DNA from: Marinomonas vulgaris
GTDB taxonomy: Bacteria > Pseudomonadota > Gammaproteobacteria > Pseudomonadales > Marinomonadaceae
NCBI RefSeq assembly: GCF_018145875.1
Contig: NZ_JAGSSV010000011.1
Span: 1-64,000 of the forward strand
Length of the DNA stretch: 64,000 bases
Reading direction: 5' to 3'
The notes under the pieces are model-generated. The model had not been told where the DNA came from, made no database searches, and worked only from the letters and a program-made list of their open reading frames with translations. The position numbers were made by a program, and so were the translations under genes. Each line of letters begins with the position of its first letter. Position 1 is the first letter of the stretch. Shown in pieces: positions 17,194 to 26,177 of the stretch.

Positions 17194-18495
17194 ATGCATC
17201 ATTTGAAATTAGCGTCGGTTGTCGTTGGCTTATCGGTAGCCAGTTCAGGGTTTGCTGCCACAGAAGTGGAATGGTGGCACGCGATGGGCGGTGCCAATGG
17301 CGAAAAGGTGAATGAAATCGCCAAAGCGTTTAATGATTCTCAAGACGCTTACAGCGTTAAGCCTGTTTATAAAGGCAACTACACAGAAACCATGACCTCG
17401 GCGATTGCCGCGTTTCGTGCCAAGCAACAGCCTGCCATTGTACAAGTGTTCGAAGTGGGTACCGCCAGCATGATGGCGGCCAAAGGCGCGATTTACCCAG
17501 TTCATCAATTGATGCGTGAATCCGGACAGCCTTTTGACGAAAGCACCTATCTAAGCGCCGTTACCGGCTACTACACCGACCGCGATGGCAAAATGTTGTC
17601 CATGCCGTTTAACAGCTCCACGCCGGTTCTGTACTACAACAAAGATTTGTTCGCCAAAGCGGGCATCACTCAAGCGCCAAAAACTTGGCAAGATGTGGAA
17701 GCCGTGTCTAAAAAGCTGCAAGCGTCTGGTGTGAGCTGTGGTTTTACTACGGCGTGGCAATCTTGGGTGCAGCTGGAAAACCTAAGCGCTCGTCACAATG
17801 TGCCTTTCGCTACCATGGACAACGGCTTTGGCGGTTTGAAAACTGAGTTAGCGTTCAATGGCCCGCTGCAAGTGGCGCACGTGACCAAAATGGGCGAATG
17901 GCAAGAGAACGGCATTTTTAGTTATTCGGGCCGTACCAACGACGGCGCAGCGAAATTTTACAGCCAAGAATGTGGCATGTTCACCGAATCCTCAGCAGGT
18001 TACGCGGGTATCAAGCGCAACGCCACCTTCGACTTTGGCGTAGCCGAATTGCCTTATTGGGAAGGCAAGGTGAAGCAGCCGTCTAATACCATCATTGGTG
18101 GTGCGTCTTTGTGGGTGCTGCAAAGGCATTCTGAAGAAGAATACAAGGGCGTGGCGTCTTTCCTAAGCTACCTGTCTCGTGCTTCTGTGCAAGCCGATTG
18201 GCACCAATTTTCAGGTTACTTGCCTATCACCAAAGCGGCGTATGATTTGAGCAAAGGCCAAGAATTTTACGCCGCTAATCCAGGCACAGAAACCGGTGTG
18301 ATGCAGATGACCACAGGCACACCAACGGGTAACACCAAAGGCTTGCGCTTGGGGAATTTCGTGCAAATTCGTGGTGTCATCGACGAAGCACTGGAGTCTG
18401 TGTGGAGTGGTGATGTAGACGCACAAACCGCGTTAAATACAGCGGTAGAGCGTGGCAACGCGCAACTACGTCGCTTCGAAAAAGCCAACGACTAA
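17194..18495 (+). CDS. ugpB: sn-Glycerol-3-phosphate ABC transporter, periplasmic binding protein
   Basis: A 433-residue extracytoplasmic binding protein of family 1 that captures glycerol-3-phosphate or glycerophosphodiesters. It has a signal peptide ending near SSGFAATEV, then WWHAMGGANGEKVNEIAKAFN, which is characteristic of UgpB. Later the substrate-site region ESSAGYAGIKR is seen. The ATG at 17194 follows GAGG by nine bases; GTG 17179 is in frame but has no RBS. It heads ugpB-A-E-C-Q and is followed by a hairpin that should lower transcription of the membrane genes. Confidence 0.95.
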   Translation: MHHLKLASVVVGLSVASSGFAATEVEWWHAMGGANGEKVNEIAKAFNDSQDAYSVKPVYKGNYTETMTSAIAAFRAKQQPAIVQVFEVGTASMMAAKGAIYPVHQLMRESGQPFDESTYLSAVTGYYTDRDGKMLSMPFNSSTPVLYYNKDLFAKAGITQAPKTWQDVEAVSKKLQASGVSCGFTTAWQSWVQLENLSARHNVPFATMDNGFGGLKTELAFNGPLQVAHVTKMGEWQENGIFSYSGRTNDGAAKFYSQECGMFTESSAGYAGIKRNATFDFGVAELPYWEGKVKQPSNTIIGGASLWVLQRHSEEEYKGVASFLSYLSRASVQADWHQFSGYLPITKAAYDLSKGQEFYAANPGTETGVMQMTTGTPTGNTKGLRLGNFVQIRGVIDEALESVWSGDVDAQTALNTAVERGNAQLRRFEKAND

Positions 18496-18504
18496 CGAAA
18501 CACC

Positions 18505-18560
18505 ACGCCCTTATGACTTGTCTTATGATGCGGCCTATACCGTGTCATAAGGGCGTTTTT
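18505..18560 (+). terminator. Terminator/attenuator between ugpB and ugpA
   Basis: ACGCCCTTATGAC (18505-18517) pairs exactly with GTCATAAGGGCGT (18544-18556) across a 26-base loop, followed by T's. Its position right after the binding-protein gene suggests partial termination, a usual way to make more binding protein than permease. Confidence 0.75.
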
Positions 18561-18589
18561 CTCTAGATCCCTTTTGTTTGGATTGTCTG

Positions 18590-19468
18590 ATGACGGTTAC
18601 CTTTCCCCAAAAAGGCCTGCCTTGGTTATTGTTGCTGCCGCAATTAGCGGTGACGGCGATATTCTTTCTGTGGCCTGCAGAACAAGCGTTAGAACAAGCG
18701 TTTTATCAAGAAGACGCCTTTGGTTTAAGCCGTGAATTTGTTGGCTTAGACAATTTTATGGATTTGTTCACCGATCCTTTGTACTACCAATCTATGTTAA
18801 CCACCTTGGTGTTCAGTTTCTCAGTGGCGATTGGCGGCATGGCGGTGGCTTTATTGTTAGCTGTGATGGCGGATCGTATTATCCGCGGCAAGCTGGCGTA
18901 TCAAACCCTATTGATTTGGCCGTACGCTGTGGCACCGGCTTTAGCCGGTGTATTGTGGTGGATTTTATTTGACCCCAGCATGGGGCCGATTGCCCTCTGG
19001 TTGGACAACATAGGCATTAATTGGAACCATTATTTGGATGGCAACCAAGCGATGATCTTGGTGGTGATTGCCGCCACATGGAAGCAAATCAGTTACAACT
19101 TTTTATTCTTTTTAGCCGGCCTGCAAGCGGTGCCGCGCTCGTTAATCGAAGCCGCCGCGATCGATGGTGCCAGCCCATTTAAACGCTTTTGGACCATTGT
19201 GTTTCCGCTGTTGTCGCCGACCACCTTTTTCTTATTGGTGGTGAATCTGGTGTATGCCTTCTTCGAAACTTTCGGTGTGATCGACGCAACAACAAAGGGC
19301 GGTCCAGGGCAAAGTACCACCACCTTGGTGTACAAGGTGTTTGACGATGGTTTTGTTGGGCTGGATTTAGGCGGTTCGGCGGCACAATCTGTGGTACTCA
19401 TGGGGATTGTCGGCTTGATGACGGTGATTCAGTTTCGTTACATTGAGCGAAAGGTGCAGTACTCATGA
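18590..19468 (+). CDS. ugpA: sn-Glycerol-3-phosphate ABC transporter permease UgpA
   Basis: A 292-residue inner-membrane permease with six helices, and the cytosolic coupling motif [22 protein letters not shown], which contacts the ATPase. MalF/UgpA-type topology. The start was placed at ATG 18590 ([12 protein letters not shown]); an in-frame TTG at 18578 is possible but less likely. The end overlaps ugpE by four bases (ATGA), so the two subunits are made together. Confidence 0.95.
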   Translation: MTVTFPQKGLPWLLLLPQLAVTAIFFLWPAEQALEQAFYQEDAFGLSREFVGLDNFMDLFTDPLYYQSMLTTLVFSFSVAIGGMAVALLLAVMADRIIRGKLAYQTLLIWPYAVAPALAGVLWWILFDPSMGPIALWLDNIGINWNHYLDGNQAMILVVIAATWKQISYNFLFFLAGLQAVPRSLIEAAAIDGASPFKRFWTIVFPLLSPTTFFLLVVNLVYAFFETFGVIDATTKGGPGQSTTTLVYKVFDDGFVGLDLGGSAAQSVVLMGIVGLMTVIQFRYIERKVQYS

Positions 19469-20313
19469 TTGAAAATCGACCTTGGTTAACTTTCGTCAGC
19501 CATGCCACCTTAATCGTCGGTATCGGCCTCGTCGCCTTACCCGTATGGATGGCGCTGGTGGCGTCAACGCACCCTGCGTCGGCGTTTGGTGTAGGTCACA
19601 TTCCCCTGTGGTTTGGTGATGCGGGAGCCGAAACCTGGGGCAGTGTGTTGTTTGAAAAAGCCGGCAACGGTGTCGACACCCCTGTGTTTTGGATGATGCT
19701 GAACTCGCTGATCATGGCGCTTGGCATTACCTTTGGCAAAATCGCCATTTCTTTGTTGTCCGCCTACGCCATTGTGTTCTTTCGCTTTCCCTTTCGTAAC
19801 CTGTGTTTTTGGATCATTTTCATGACCTTAATGCTGCCGGTGGAAGTGCGCATTGTGCCGACCTATGAAGTGATCGCGAACTTGGATTTGCTCAACAGCT
19901 ACACAGGCTTAACCTTGCCGCTAATCGCCAGTGCGACGGCGACTTTTTTGTTTCGTCAGTGCTTTTTGAGTATTCCGGGCGAACTGGTGGAAGCCGCGCG
20001 AATCGACGGTGCTGGGCCGTGGCGCTTCTTTTTCGACATCTTATTGCCCTTGTCGCGCACCAATATCGCGGCGCTGTTTGTGATCTTGTTTATCTATGGC
20101 TGGAATCAATATTTATGGCCCTTGCTAATCACCACAGACGACGCTTATTACACCCTAGTGATGAGCATTAAACGCATGTTGTCAGTGACTGATGGCGACA
20201 TTGCGTGGAACCAAATTATGGCAACCACTTTATTGGCCATGCTGCCCCCTGTTGCGGTGGTGATTGGCATGCAAAAGCTGTTTGTAAAAGGCTTAGTGGA
20301 TTCGGAGAAATAG
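19465..20313 (+). CDS. ugpE: sn-Glycerol-3-phosphate ABC transporter permease UgpE
   Basis: A 282-residue inner-membrane permease that pairs with UgpA to form the channel. It has six helices and the coupling motif [21 protein letters not shown] at about residues 174-194. The large periplasmic loop after helix 1, with [12 protein letters not shown], is typical of UgpE. It overlaps ugpA by four bases and stops two bases before the ugpC ATG. Confidence 0.95.
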   Translation: MIENRPWLTFVSHATLIVGIGLVALPVWMALVASTHPASAFGVGHIPLWFGDAGAETWGSVLFEKAGNGVDTPVFWMMLNSLIMALGITFGKIAISLLSAYAIVFFRFPFRNLCFWIIFMTLMLPVEVRIVPTYEVIANLDLLNSYTGLTLPLIASATATFLFRQCFLSIPGELVEAARIDGAGPWRFFFDILLPLSRTNIAALFVILFIYGWNQYLWPLLITTDDAYYTLVMSIKRMLSVTDGDIAWNQIMATTLLAMLPPVAVVIGMQKLFVKGLVDSEK

Positions 20314-20315
20314 AC

Positions 20316-21380
20316 ATGACAGACGTGATTTTAGAAAAAGTAGGCAAAACCTACCCCAATGGCTATCACGCGATTCCGAGTGTGGATTTGTCCATCGAAG
20401 AAGGCGAATTCATCGTGCTGGTGGGTCCATCGGGTTGTGGTAAGTCGACCTTATTGCGCATGGTGGCGGGTTTAGAAAGTATTTCCACCGGCGAATTGCG
20501 CATTCGTGGCGAACGCATGAACGACAAAGAACCCGCTGAGCGCGACATCGCCATGGTGTTTCAAAACTACGCCTTGTACCCACACATGACGGTGTACAAC
20601 AACATGGCCTACGGCTTGAAAAACCGTGGTGTGCCCAAGGATAAGATCGAAGAAAAAGTCACCGATGTAGCGCAGATGCTGGGCTTGACCGAGCTGTTAC
20701 TGCGCCGGCCGGGGCAACTGTCGGGTGGTCAACGTCAACGGGTGGCCATGGGGCGCGCCATGGTGCGTGACCCGAAAGTCTTCTTGTTCGATGAACCCTT
20801 GTCCAACCTAGACGCCAAGTTACGCGTACAGATGCGGGTAGAAATTCGCCAGCTACAACGCAAGCTCGCCACCACCACCTTGTACGTCACCCATGACCAA
20901 GTGGAAGCCATGACGCTGGCCGATCGTTTGGTGGTATTAAACAAGGGCAAGGCCGAACAAATCGGTACGCCGATGGAACTGTACAACACGCCCGCGACGC
21001 CTTTTGTCGCGGCGTTTATTGGCTCGCCCTCGATGAACTTGATCGAGGCTACTCTCGGCGATAAGGGCATCGAACTGCCCGATGGTTTGATTTTGCCAAT
21101 GGAGGTATCACACGCGCACCGCGGTGCCATCGTGTGGGGGATTCGTCCCGAGCATTTAGTGGTGGTCAGCGAGCAAGAAGCGGATTTCGCTTTGAATGTT
21201 CAAGCGGTAGAATCGTTAGGCGCTGAAACCTTGATTCATGGTGTAGTAGGCCGCGAGCCTATGGTGGTGCGATTGTCTGGGCCGCATTTGCCCGAGATCA
21301 ACAGCACCTTGTGGCTTAGCGCCCCGAAACAACATTGGCATCTTTTTGATGCCAATACTCAGCAACGATTGTCATTGTAA
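20316..21380 (+). CDS. ugpC: sn-Glycerol-3-phosphate ABC transporter ATP-binding protein UgpC
   Basis: A 354-residue ATPase that drives UgpAE. Walker A GPSGCGKST is at residues 37-45, signature LSGGQRQRVA, Walker B VFLFDEP and the H-loop THDQVEA, followed by the C-terminal MalK-type regulatory domain. The start is ATG 20316 (MTDVILEKVGKTYPNG), with GGAG eight bases upstream. A longer in-frame extension to 20205 would run inside ugpE and is rejected. Confidence 0.95.
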   Translation: MTDVILEKVGKTYPNGYHAIPSVDLSIEEGEFIVLVGPSGCGKSTLLRMVAGLESISTGELRIRGERMNDKEPAERDIAMVFQNYALYPHMTVYNNMAYGLKNRGVPKDKIEEKVTDVAQMLGLTELLLRRPGQLSGGQRQRVAMGRAMVRDPKVFLFDEPLSNLDAKLRVQMRVEIRQLQRKLATTTLYVTHDQVEAMTLADRLVVLNKGKAEQIGTPMELYNTPATPFVAAFIGSPSMNLIEATLGDKGIELPDGLILPMEVSHAHRGAIVWGIRPEHLVVVSEQEADFALNVQAVESLGAETLIHGVVGREPMVVRLSGPHLPEINSTLWLSAPKQHWHLFDANTQQRLSL

Positions 21381-21424
21381 CTGTCATTGTGAATTAAATA
21401 GCGGCAAACCGAGTGAGAAAAAAG

Positions 21425-22162
21425 ATGGAATTAAACACAAAAGTAATGGGTCATCGTGGCGCGGCGTTATTGGCACCGGAAAACACCTTGGCGTCGATTC
21501 GTGCGGCTGTGAGTGCTGGCGCGACCTGGGTGGAAATCGATGTGTATTTAATCGCCGAGGGCGGATTGGTTATTTTTCATGACGACCAGCTAGACCGCTG
21601 CACCAATGGCTCGGGCGTGACTCGAGAAGCACGACCCACTGACATCGCTGCATTAGACGCCGGCTCGCACTTTTCGGCCGACTTTGCGGGCGAAAAAGTT
21701 CCTACCTTGTTGGAAGCCCTAGAATGCATTCAGTCGTTGGGTTTGGGACTGAATTTAGAAATCAAACACGACACCGCCGACGTGGACACCATAGTGCCTG
21801 CGGTCATGGCCATGTTGCGCGACCATTGGCAAGACAACAACAAATTGATGATTTCCAGCTTTAATCTCGCGGCCTTGCAGCTGTGTTACGACATTGGCGA
21901 TCAGCGTCATTTGGCGCCCTTGTACGAGTTCGTCCCCGAAGATTGGGCGGAACAGCTGGCCAGTATCAAGGCCTACAGCTTGAATTGCGATTATCTGAAT
22001 TTGACTCAAGATCAGGCACAAGCCATAAAAGCCGCTGGCTATAAGTTGTTGTGTTATACCGCCAACGACCCAGATGCCGTAGCGGAGTATTGGGCATGGG
22101 GCATGGACGCGGTGATTACCGACGATCCGACGCGTTTTGCTTTTTTGTCGAATCAACAGTAA
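21425..22162 (+). CDS. ugpQ: Glycerophosphodiester phosphodiesterase UgpQ
   Basis: A 245-residue cytosolic GDPD-family enzyme that splits imported glycerophosphodiesters into glycerol-3-phosphate and an alcohol. Catalytic motifs are HRGAALLAPENT, the Glu/Asp pair in VEIDVYL and HDDQLDRCTNGSG. Length matches E. coli UgpQ. ATG 21425 is chosen over GTG 21413 because of a nearby GAG; ATG 21446 is a further option. It lies 44 bases after ugpC and 9 before the DeoR-type regulator, so it belongs to the same operon. Confidence 0.93.
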   Translation: MELNTKVMGHRGAALLAPENTLASIRAAVSAGATWVEIDVYLIAEGGLVIFHDDQLDRCTNGSGVTREARPTDIAALDAGSHFSADFAGEKVPTLLEALECIQSLGLGLNLEIKHDTADVDTIVPAVMAMLRDHWQDNNKLMISSFNLAALQLCYDIGDQRHLAPLYEFVPEDWAEQLASIKAYSLNCDYLNLTQDQAQAIKAAGYKLLCYTANDPDAVAEYWAWGMDAVITDDPTRFAFLSNQQ

Positions 22163-22171
22163 GGACGATGT

Positions 22172-22930
22172 GTGGGATTAAGCGAGCGACAAAACCAGAT
22201 TTTAAACTGGGTGCAACAAGAAGACGCCTTGCTGGTGGAAGACATGGTGGCGCGCTTTGGCGTGTCGTCGCAAACGATTCGTAAAGACGTGAACTTGCTG
22301 GCCGAACGGCATTTGATTCGTCGGACTCATGGCGGCATTGCACCGGTGTCGAGTACGGAGAATTTGCCCTTTGACCATCGACAGTTTTTGAACAGCGACG
22401 CCAAAGCCAAGATCGCTGAGCAGGTCGCCAAGCTGATTCCCGATGGCGCTTCGGTGTTTTTGGGTATTGGCACCACGGTGGAATACGTCGCCAAGGCGTT
22501 GGTTTCCCATCACAATCTACAGGTGTTCACCAATAATCTCACCGTGGCGAGTATTTTTGGCCAGTATTCAGGCGTGCGTGTGCGAGTGTTGGCGGGCAAA
22601 TTGCGCCATCAGCATTATGATTTGGTGGGTGAAGACACCCTAGCGGGTTTGCGTCAGTATTACTTTGATTACGGTGTGTTGGGCTGCGGTGGCATGGACG
22701 AGACGCAGGGTATTTTGGATTTCGACCCCGAAGAAGCCGCCGTCAGTCGTGTGCTGGTGGAGCAAAGTCGCCACAGCCTCTTGGTGGTGGATCGCCACAA
22801 ATGGGGGCGTAAAGCCATGGCGCGAGTCACGCCGTTTGCGTCGATCGATTGGTTATTTAGCGATGCACTCACTGACGACCAAGCCCATTTACTCACCGCT
22901 CAGGGTGTTCACATTCAACTTTGTTCTTAG
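22172..22930 (+). CDS. DeoR/GlpR family transcriptional regulator
   Basis: A 252-residue repressor-type protein. The N-terminal winged helix-turn-helix has VEDMVARFGVSSQTIRKDVNLL (about 20-41) and the HGG turn (RRTHGGI). The C-terminal DeoR sensor domain resembles a sugar-phosphate isomerase fold and contains GIGTTVEYVAKAL and TNNLTVA. GTG 22172 is the start, with AAGGA seven bases before it. Relatives such as GlpR respond to glycerol-3-phosphate, which is what this operon would deliver, so it is a good candidate for feedback control of the cluster. The operator is not known. Confidence 0.9.
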   Translation: MGLSERQNQILNWVQQEDALLVEDMVARFGVSSQTIRKDVNLLAERHLIRRTHGGIAPVSSTENLPFDHRQFLNSDAKAKIAEQVAKLIPDGASVFLGIGTTVEYVAKALVSHHNLQVFTNNLTVASIFGQYSGVRVRVLAGKLRHQHYDLVGEDTLAGLRQYYFDYGVLGCGGMDETQGILDFDPEEAAVSRVLVEQSRHSLLVVDRHKWGRKAMARVTPFASIDWLFSDALTDDQAHLLTAQGVHIQLCS

Positions 22931-22937
22931 GACCATC

Positions 22938-23759
22938 ATGTCGACAACAGATAGTACAGCCTTGCCGCTGACCGCGTTAGCTCCTTATCATTGCCAAGGG
23001 TTGCGTTTTATTTTAACGGACTTCGACGACACTCTTACCTGGGAAGGGCGGCTGCCGGTGGAAACTTTACAAGCCTTGGCGGCATTGAGTGCGAATGGCA
23101 TTAAAGTGATCCCCGTCACCGGCGGTTGTGCGGGCTGGTCGGACATGATCGCTCGCTCTTTGCCCGTTGAAGGGGTAATTACCGAAGGTGGCGCCTGTTT
23201 TATTGGCAAGACCCCAGAGCAGCACCTCGAATATCGTTTTTGGCGCGATGAAGCACAGATGCGCGCGGAGCAAGCGAGTTTGTTGGAGCAGGTTCAGTCG
23301 GTGCTGCCGATGTTTCCCCGTTTGCGTTTGGCGCGGGATCAGTCCTATCGCTTAACCGACGTGGCGATTGATTACGCCCAAGATGTAAAACCCGCCGCCA
23401 ACAAAGAAAAGGACGCTTGTCTGGCGGCCTTAATCAAGCGTGGGTTAAATGCCAAAGCCAGTTCGATTCACATCAATGTGTGTTCCCCAGGCTACGATAA
23501 ATACGCCATGGCACAACGAGTGCTGCGCGACGAATACGGACTGAGTGACGCCGAACAAGCCGAGCAGGTGTTATATGTGGGAGACGCGCCGAACGACGAA
23601 AGCATGTTTGCGCGTTTTCCATTAAGCGTCGGCGTGGCCAACATCGCTCAGCATTTGTCATTCATGCGCCACAAGCCCAATTATCAAACCACGGAGCCTG
23701 GTGGTTTGGGGTTTGCCGAACTGGCGCATTGGGTATTATCTAAGCGGGCTTTTGCTTAG
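22938..23759 (+). CDS. HAD family phosphatase (Cof/MPGP-like) in the ugp cluster
   Basis: A 273-residue HAD hydrolase with a C2-type cap, similar in layout to YedP/mannosyl-3-phosphoglycerate phosphatases. The nucleophile motif is TDFDDTLT (D28 and D30), motif II is in VIPVTGG, and the distal acidic motif is YVGDAPNDESMF. ATG 22938 lies seven bases after the regulator stop, with GGA before it. An in-frame extension to 22665 would sit inside the regulator gene and is rejected. A phosphatase co-transcribed with glycerol-3-phosphate import might release glycerol and phosphate, but the substrate is not proven. Confidence 0.85.
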   Translation: MSTTDSTALPLTALAPYHCQGLRFILTDFDDTLTWEGRLPVETLQALAALSANGIKVIPVTGGCAGWSDMIARSLPVEGVITEGGACFIGKTPEQHLEYRFWRDEAQMRAEQASLLEQVQSVLPMFPRLRLARDQSYRLTDVAIDYAQDVKPAANKEKDACLAALIKRGLNAKASSIHINVCSPGYDKYAMAQRVLRDEYGLSDAEQAEQVLYVGDAPNDESMFARFPLSVGVANIAQHLSFMRHKPNYQTTEPGGLGFAELAHWVLSKRAFA

Positions 23760-23781
23760 AATATGAATCACGATAACTGAG

Positions 23782-23810
23782 ACAGTGACTATTGAAACAG
23801 TGCTATTGAA
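23782..23810. repeat. Two-copy tandem repeat, 15/14 bp
   Basis: ACAGTGACTATTGAA (23782-23796) is followed at once by ACAGTGCTATTGAA (23797-23810), identical but for one missing base. A further partial copy with CAATAG follows. It begins 23 bases after the HAD gene stop codon and lies in the 80-base gap before the CofD-like gene. Confidence 0.7.
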
Positions 23811-23839
23811 ATAGCAATAGCCAAACAACGAGGACAAGT

Positions 23840-25030
23840 ATGACAGCTTCTTTGCGCATCTGGCGTCGGATGACCATGCCAGACCCAGTACGAGTCCATC
23901 GTTATCAGAGTTTGCCGGAGCAAGGGCCAAAGGTGCTGTTTTTCAGTGGCGGTTCGGCGCTTAACAAAATCAGTCGAGTTTTTAAGCAATACTCCCATCA
24001 TTCGGTTCATTTGGTGACGCCGTTCGACTCGGGCGGCAGTTCGGCACGTTTGCGGGCTGAGTTTGATATTCCTGCGGTGGGGGATTTGCGTAGCCGTTTG
24101 ATGGCCTTGGCGGATGAAACTGTTATGGGCCAGCCAGAAGTGTACGACTTGTTCACCCATCGCTTGGCGCAAGATGCCGAGCCGCAGGTGTTAAAAGATC
24201 AGCTACAGCAGTTGGTGGTTGGAGAGCACCCTTTAATCAGCCAAATCCCCAACCCAATGAAAGCCCTGATTCAAACGCAATTGGGGGTGACGCAAACCCG
24301 TATCCACGATGAATTCGATTTACGTGGCGCCAGTATCGGCAACTTGATTATGGCCGGTGGTTACTTGAACAACCAGCAACAGCTTGATCCGATTGTGTTT
24401 TTGTTTTCACGCTTGATTAAAGCGCTGGGTGAGGTGAAAACCACCCTAGACGCCAGCTTGCACCTTGGGGTGGAACTAGACAGCGGTGAAATCGTACTCG
24501 GCCAGCATCGTATTACGGGCAAAGAAACCTGTGATTTGCCAAGCCCGATTAAGCGCATGTGGCTCAACCAAGGGTTGCGCAAGGTGAACCCAACCAATCG
24601 TCACATCGCCGACGACCGACAAGACGCCATCGAAAGCGCGGATTTGATTTGTTACCCACCAGGCAGTTTCTACAGCAGCTTATTGGCGAACCTATTGCCA
24701 GAAGGGGTAGGGCAAGCTATTTGTGCGAATCCCAACCCGAAAGTCTATTTACCCAACTTGGGGGTCGACCCTGAGCAGTTTGGTTTGTCACTGATGGAGC
24801 GCATTCGCCGTTTGATTATGACGGTGATGGCCGACGTGAAGACCACCCCAGTGCAAGGCGCGTCGGCGCTAGATTATGTTTTGTTAGATGATTCCTACGA
24901 CTACGGTGAGCTGGACGAAATCGCCTTGGCTGAGTTGAACGTTACGCTTGTAAAAACCACCTTGATTACCGATAACGCCCACAAATACGATGAAAAATGT
25001 GTGGTGCAGGCTTTGTTGTCGTTTGTCTAG
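23840..25030 (+). CDS. CofD/YvcK-like protein (GAK-system CofD type)
   Basis: A 396-residue protein of the CofD superfamily (2-phospho-L-lactate transferase and YvcK/GlmR relatives). The nucleotide-binding opening KVLFFSGGSALNKISRVF is near residue 33, followed by HLVTPFDSGGSSARLR. A late NPNPKVYLPNLGVDP segment replaces the usual NPKT region. It resembles the CofD-related subgroup annotated as part of the GAK system, but no ATP-grasp partner is visible here. GGAC lies before the ATG. It is last in the ugp cluster. CofD itself handles a phosphoglycerate-like substrate, so a link to three-carbon phosphates is conceivable but unproven. Confidence 0.75.
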   Translation: MTASLRIWRRMTMPDPVRVHRYQSLPEQGPKVLFFSGGSALNKISRVFKQYSHHSVHLVTPFDSGGSSARLRAEFDIPAVGDLRSRLMALADETVMGQPEVYDLFTHRLAQDAEPQVLKDQLQQLVVGEHPLISQIPNPMKALIQTQLGVTQTRIHDEFDLRGASIGNLIMAGGYLNNQQQLDPIVFLFSRLIKALGEVKTTLDASLHLGVELDSGEIVLGQHRITGKETCDLPSPIKRMWLNQGLRKVNPTNRHIADDRQDAIESADLICYPPGSFYSSLLANLLPEGVGQAICANPNPKVYLPNLGVDPEQFGLSLMERIRRLIMTVMADVKTTPVQGASALDYVLLDDSYDYGELDEIALAELNVTLVKTTLITDNAHKYDEKCVVQALLSFV

Positions 25031-25153
25031 CAAGATCGGCGAGTTTCACTGCGTTTTATCAGGATTGTTGCAAATAAAGTCGCGGTAATATTAGAAAGCT
25101 TATCTCAAGTATCATAGTATGGACGTTATGCGCTTATAAAAAAGAGATGGGTA

Positions 25154-26173
25154 ATGAGTACACGAGTACTAATTTGTGATGATTCTAAAATTGCACGCAA
25201 GCAATTAGCGAGAGTGCTACCAACGGACTGGTCGGTGGAGGTGGAATTTGCCGAACACGGCCAAGAAGCCTTAGACATTCTTTCTGCCACGCCGTTTGAT
25301 ATCTTGTTTTTAGACTTAAATATGCCGGTCAAAGACGGCTACGAAACCCTTGAAGCACTGCAAAGCTGTGAGGTTTCACCGGCGGTTATTGTGGTGTCGG
25401 GTGACGTGCAGTCGCAAGCCATTCAGCGGGTCAAAGACCTGGGAGCGATGGCCTTTCATAAAAAACCGGCATCAGCCGATGATCTGCGTAAGCTATTAGT
25501 CTCGTTGGGTCTGTTTACGCCAAGTAAAGAGGCTGCGCCATCTGGTGTCACCTCGAACGCGTTAACCGCAGCCGAGCAGTTCACTCTTAACGAATACCTG
25601 CAAGAAGTGGCCAACGTGGCCATGGGGCGGGCTGCTAGTGTGCTGGCCAACATGCTTAATGTGTTTGTTAAGTTGCCTGTGCCCAAGGTTAACGTATTAG
25701 AAGTGGGCGAATTGCAAATGGCGTTGGATTACAGTGTCAAAGAAGACAGCTGTTCGGCGGTGTCGCAGGGCTTTGTTGGCTCGGGTGTGGCGTTTGAAAC
25801 CCTGCTGATCTTCAGTGATTCCAGTTTCCCTGACATGGCAAAATTGCTTAATGTGTCTGAAGCCATCGATCGAGTAGTGGAAGTTGAGTTGCTGATGGAC
25901 GTGTCGTCTGTGCTGGTGGGGCCTTATATTGATGCCTTTGGCAAACAATTGAACATCGATTTTAGCCACAGTCACCCGGTTTTGATCGCTCAGCACGCTA
26001 AGGTGTCTGATTTGGTGAACGCAAAAAAAGCTAAGTGGAAGCGTACCTTGGCGGTGGAAATTGTCTACGAAGTAGAAAATTACCGTATTAATTGCGACCT
26101 CATGATGTTGTTTACCGAAGATTCAGTGCCTGTATTAGAAAATCTATTGTCCTATTTGGTTGAGGAAGAATAA
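25154..26173 (+). CDS. Response regulator with CheC/CheX-type phosphatase domain
   Basis: A 339-residue cytosolic protein. The N-terminal receiver (1-120) has acidic pocket D9/D10, acceptor D54 in LFLDLNMPVKDGYE and a KKP motif. A C-terminal CheC-like domain (about 140-335) follows. One phosphatase site looks intact (EVANVAMG, fitting ExxNxxxG) and the second is degraded (DVSSVLVG). Such fusions may dephosphorylate their own or a partner receiver. Four bases after its stop starts a PAS-GGDEF gene, so the pair probably forms one signalling unit, with the receiver gating cyclic di-GMP output. Confidence 0.88.
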   Translation: MSTRVLICDDSKIARKQLARVLPTDWSVEVEFAEHGQEALDILSATPFDILFLDLNMPVKDGYETLEALQSCEVSPAVIVVSGDVQSQAIQRVKDLGAMAFHKKPASADDLRKLLVSLGLFTPSKEAAPSGVTSNALTAAEQFTLNEYLQEVANVAMGRAASVLANMLNVFVKLPVPKVNVLEVGELQMALDYSVKEDSCSAVSQGFVGSGVAFETLLIFSDSSFPDMAKLLNVSEAIDRVVEVELLMDVSSVLVGPYIDAFGKQLNIDFSHSHPVLIAQHAKVSDLVNAKKAKWKRTLAVEIVYEVENYRINCDLMMLFTEDSVPVLENLLSYLVEEE

Positions 26174-26177
26174 AGCA

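Noticed and set aside
22665-22937. N-terminal extension of the HAD phosphatase
   Set aside because: The frame is open but lies inside the DeoR-type regulator gene in another frame; ATG 22938 has its own RBS and gives the normal HAD length.
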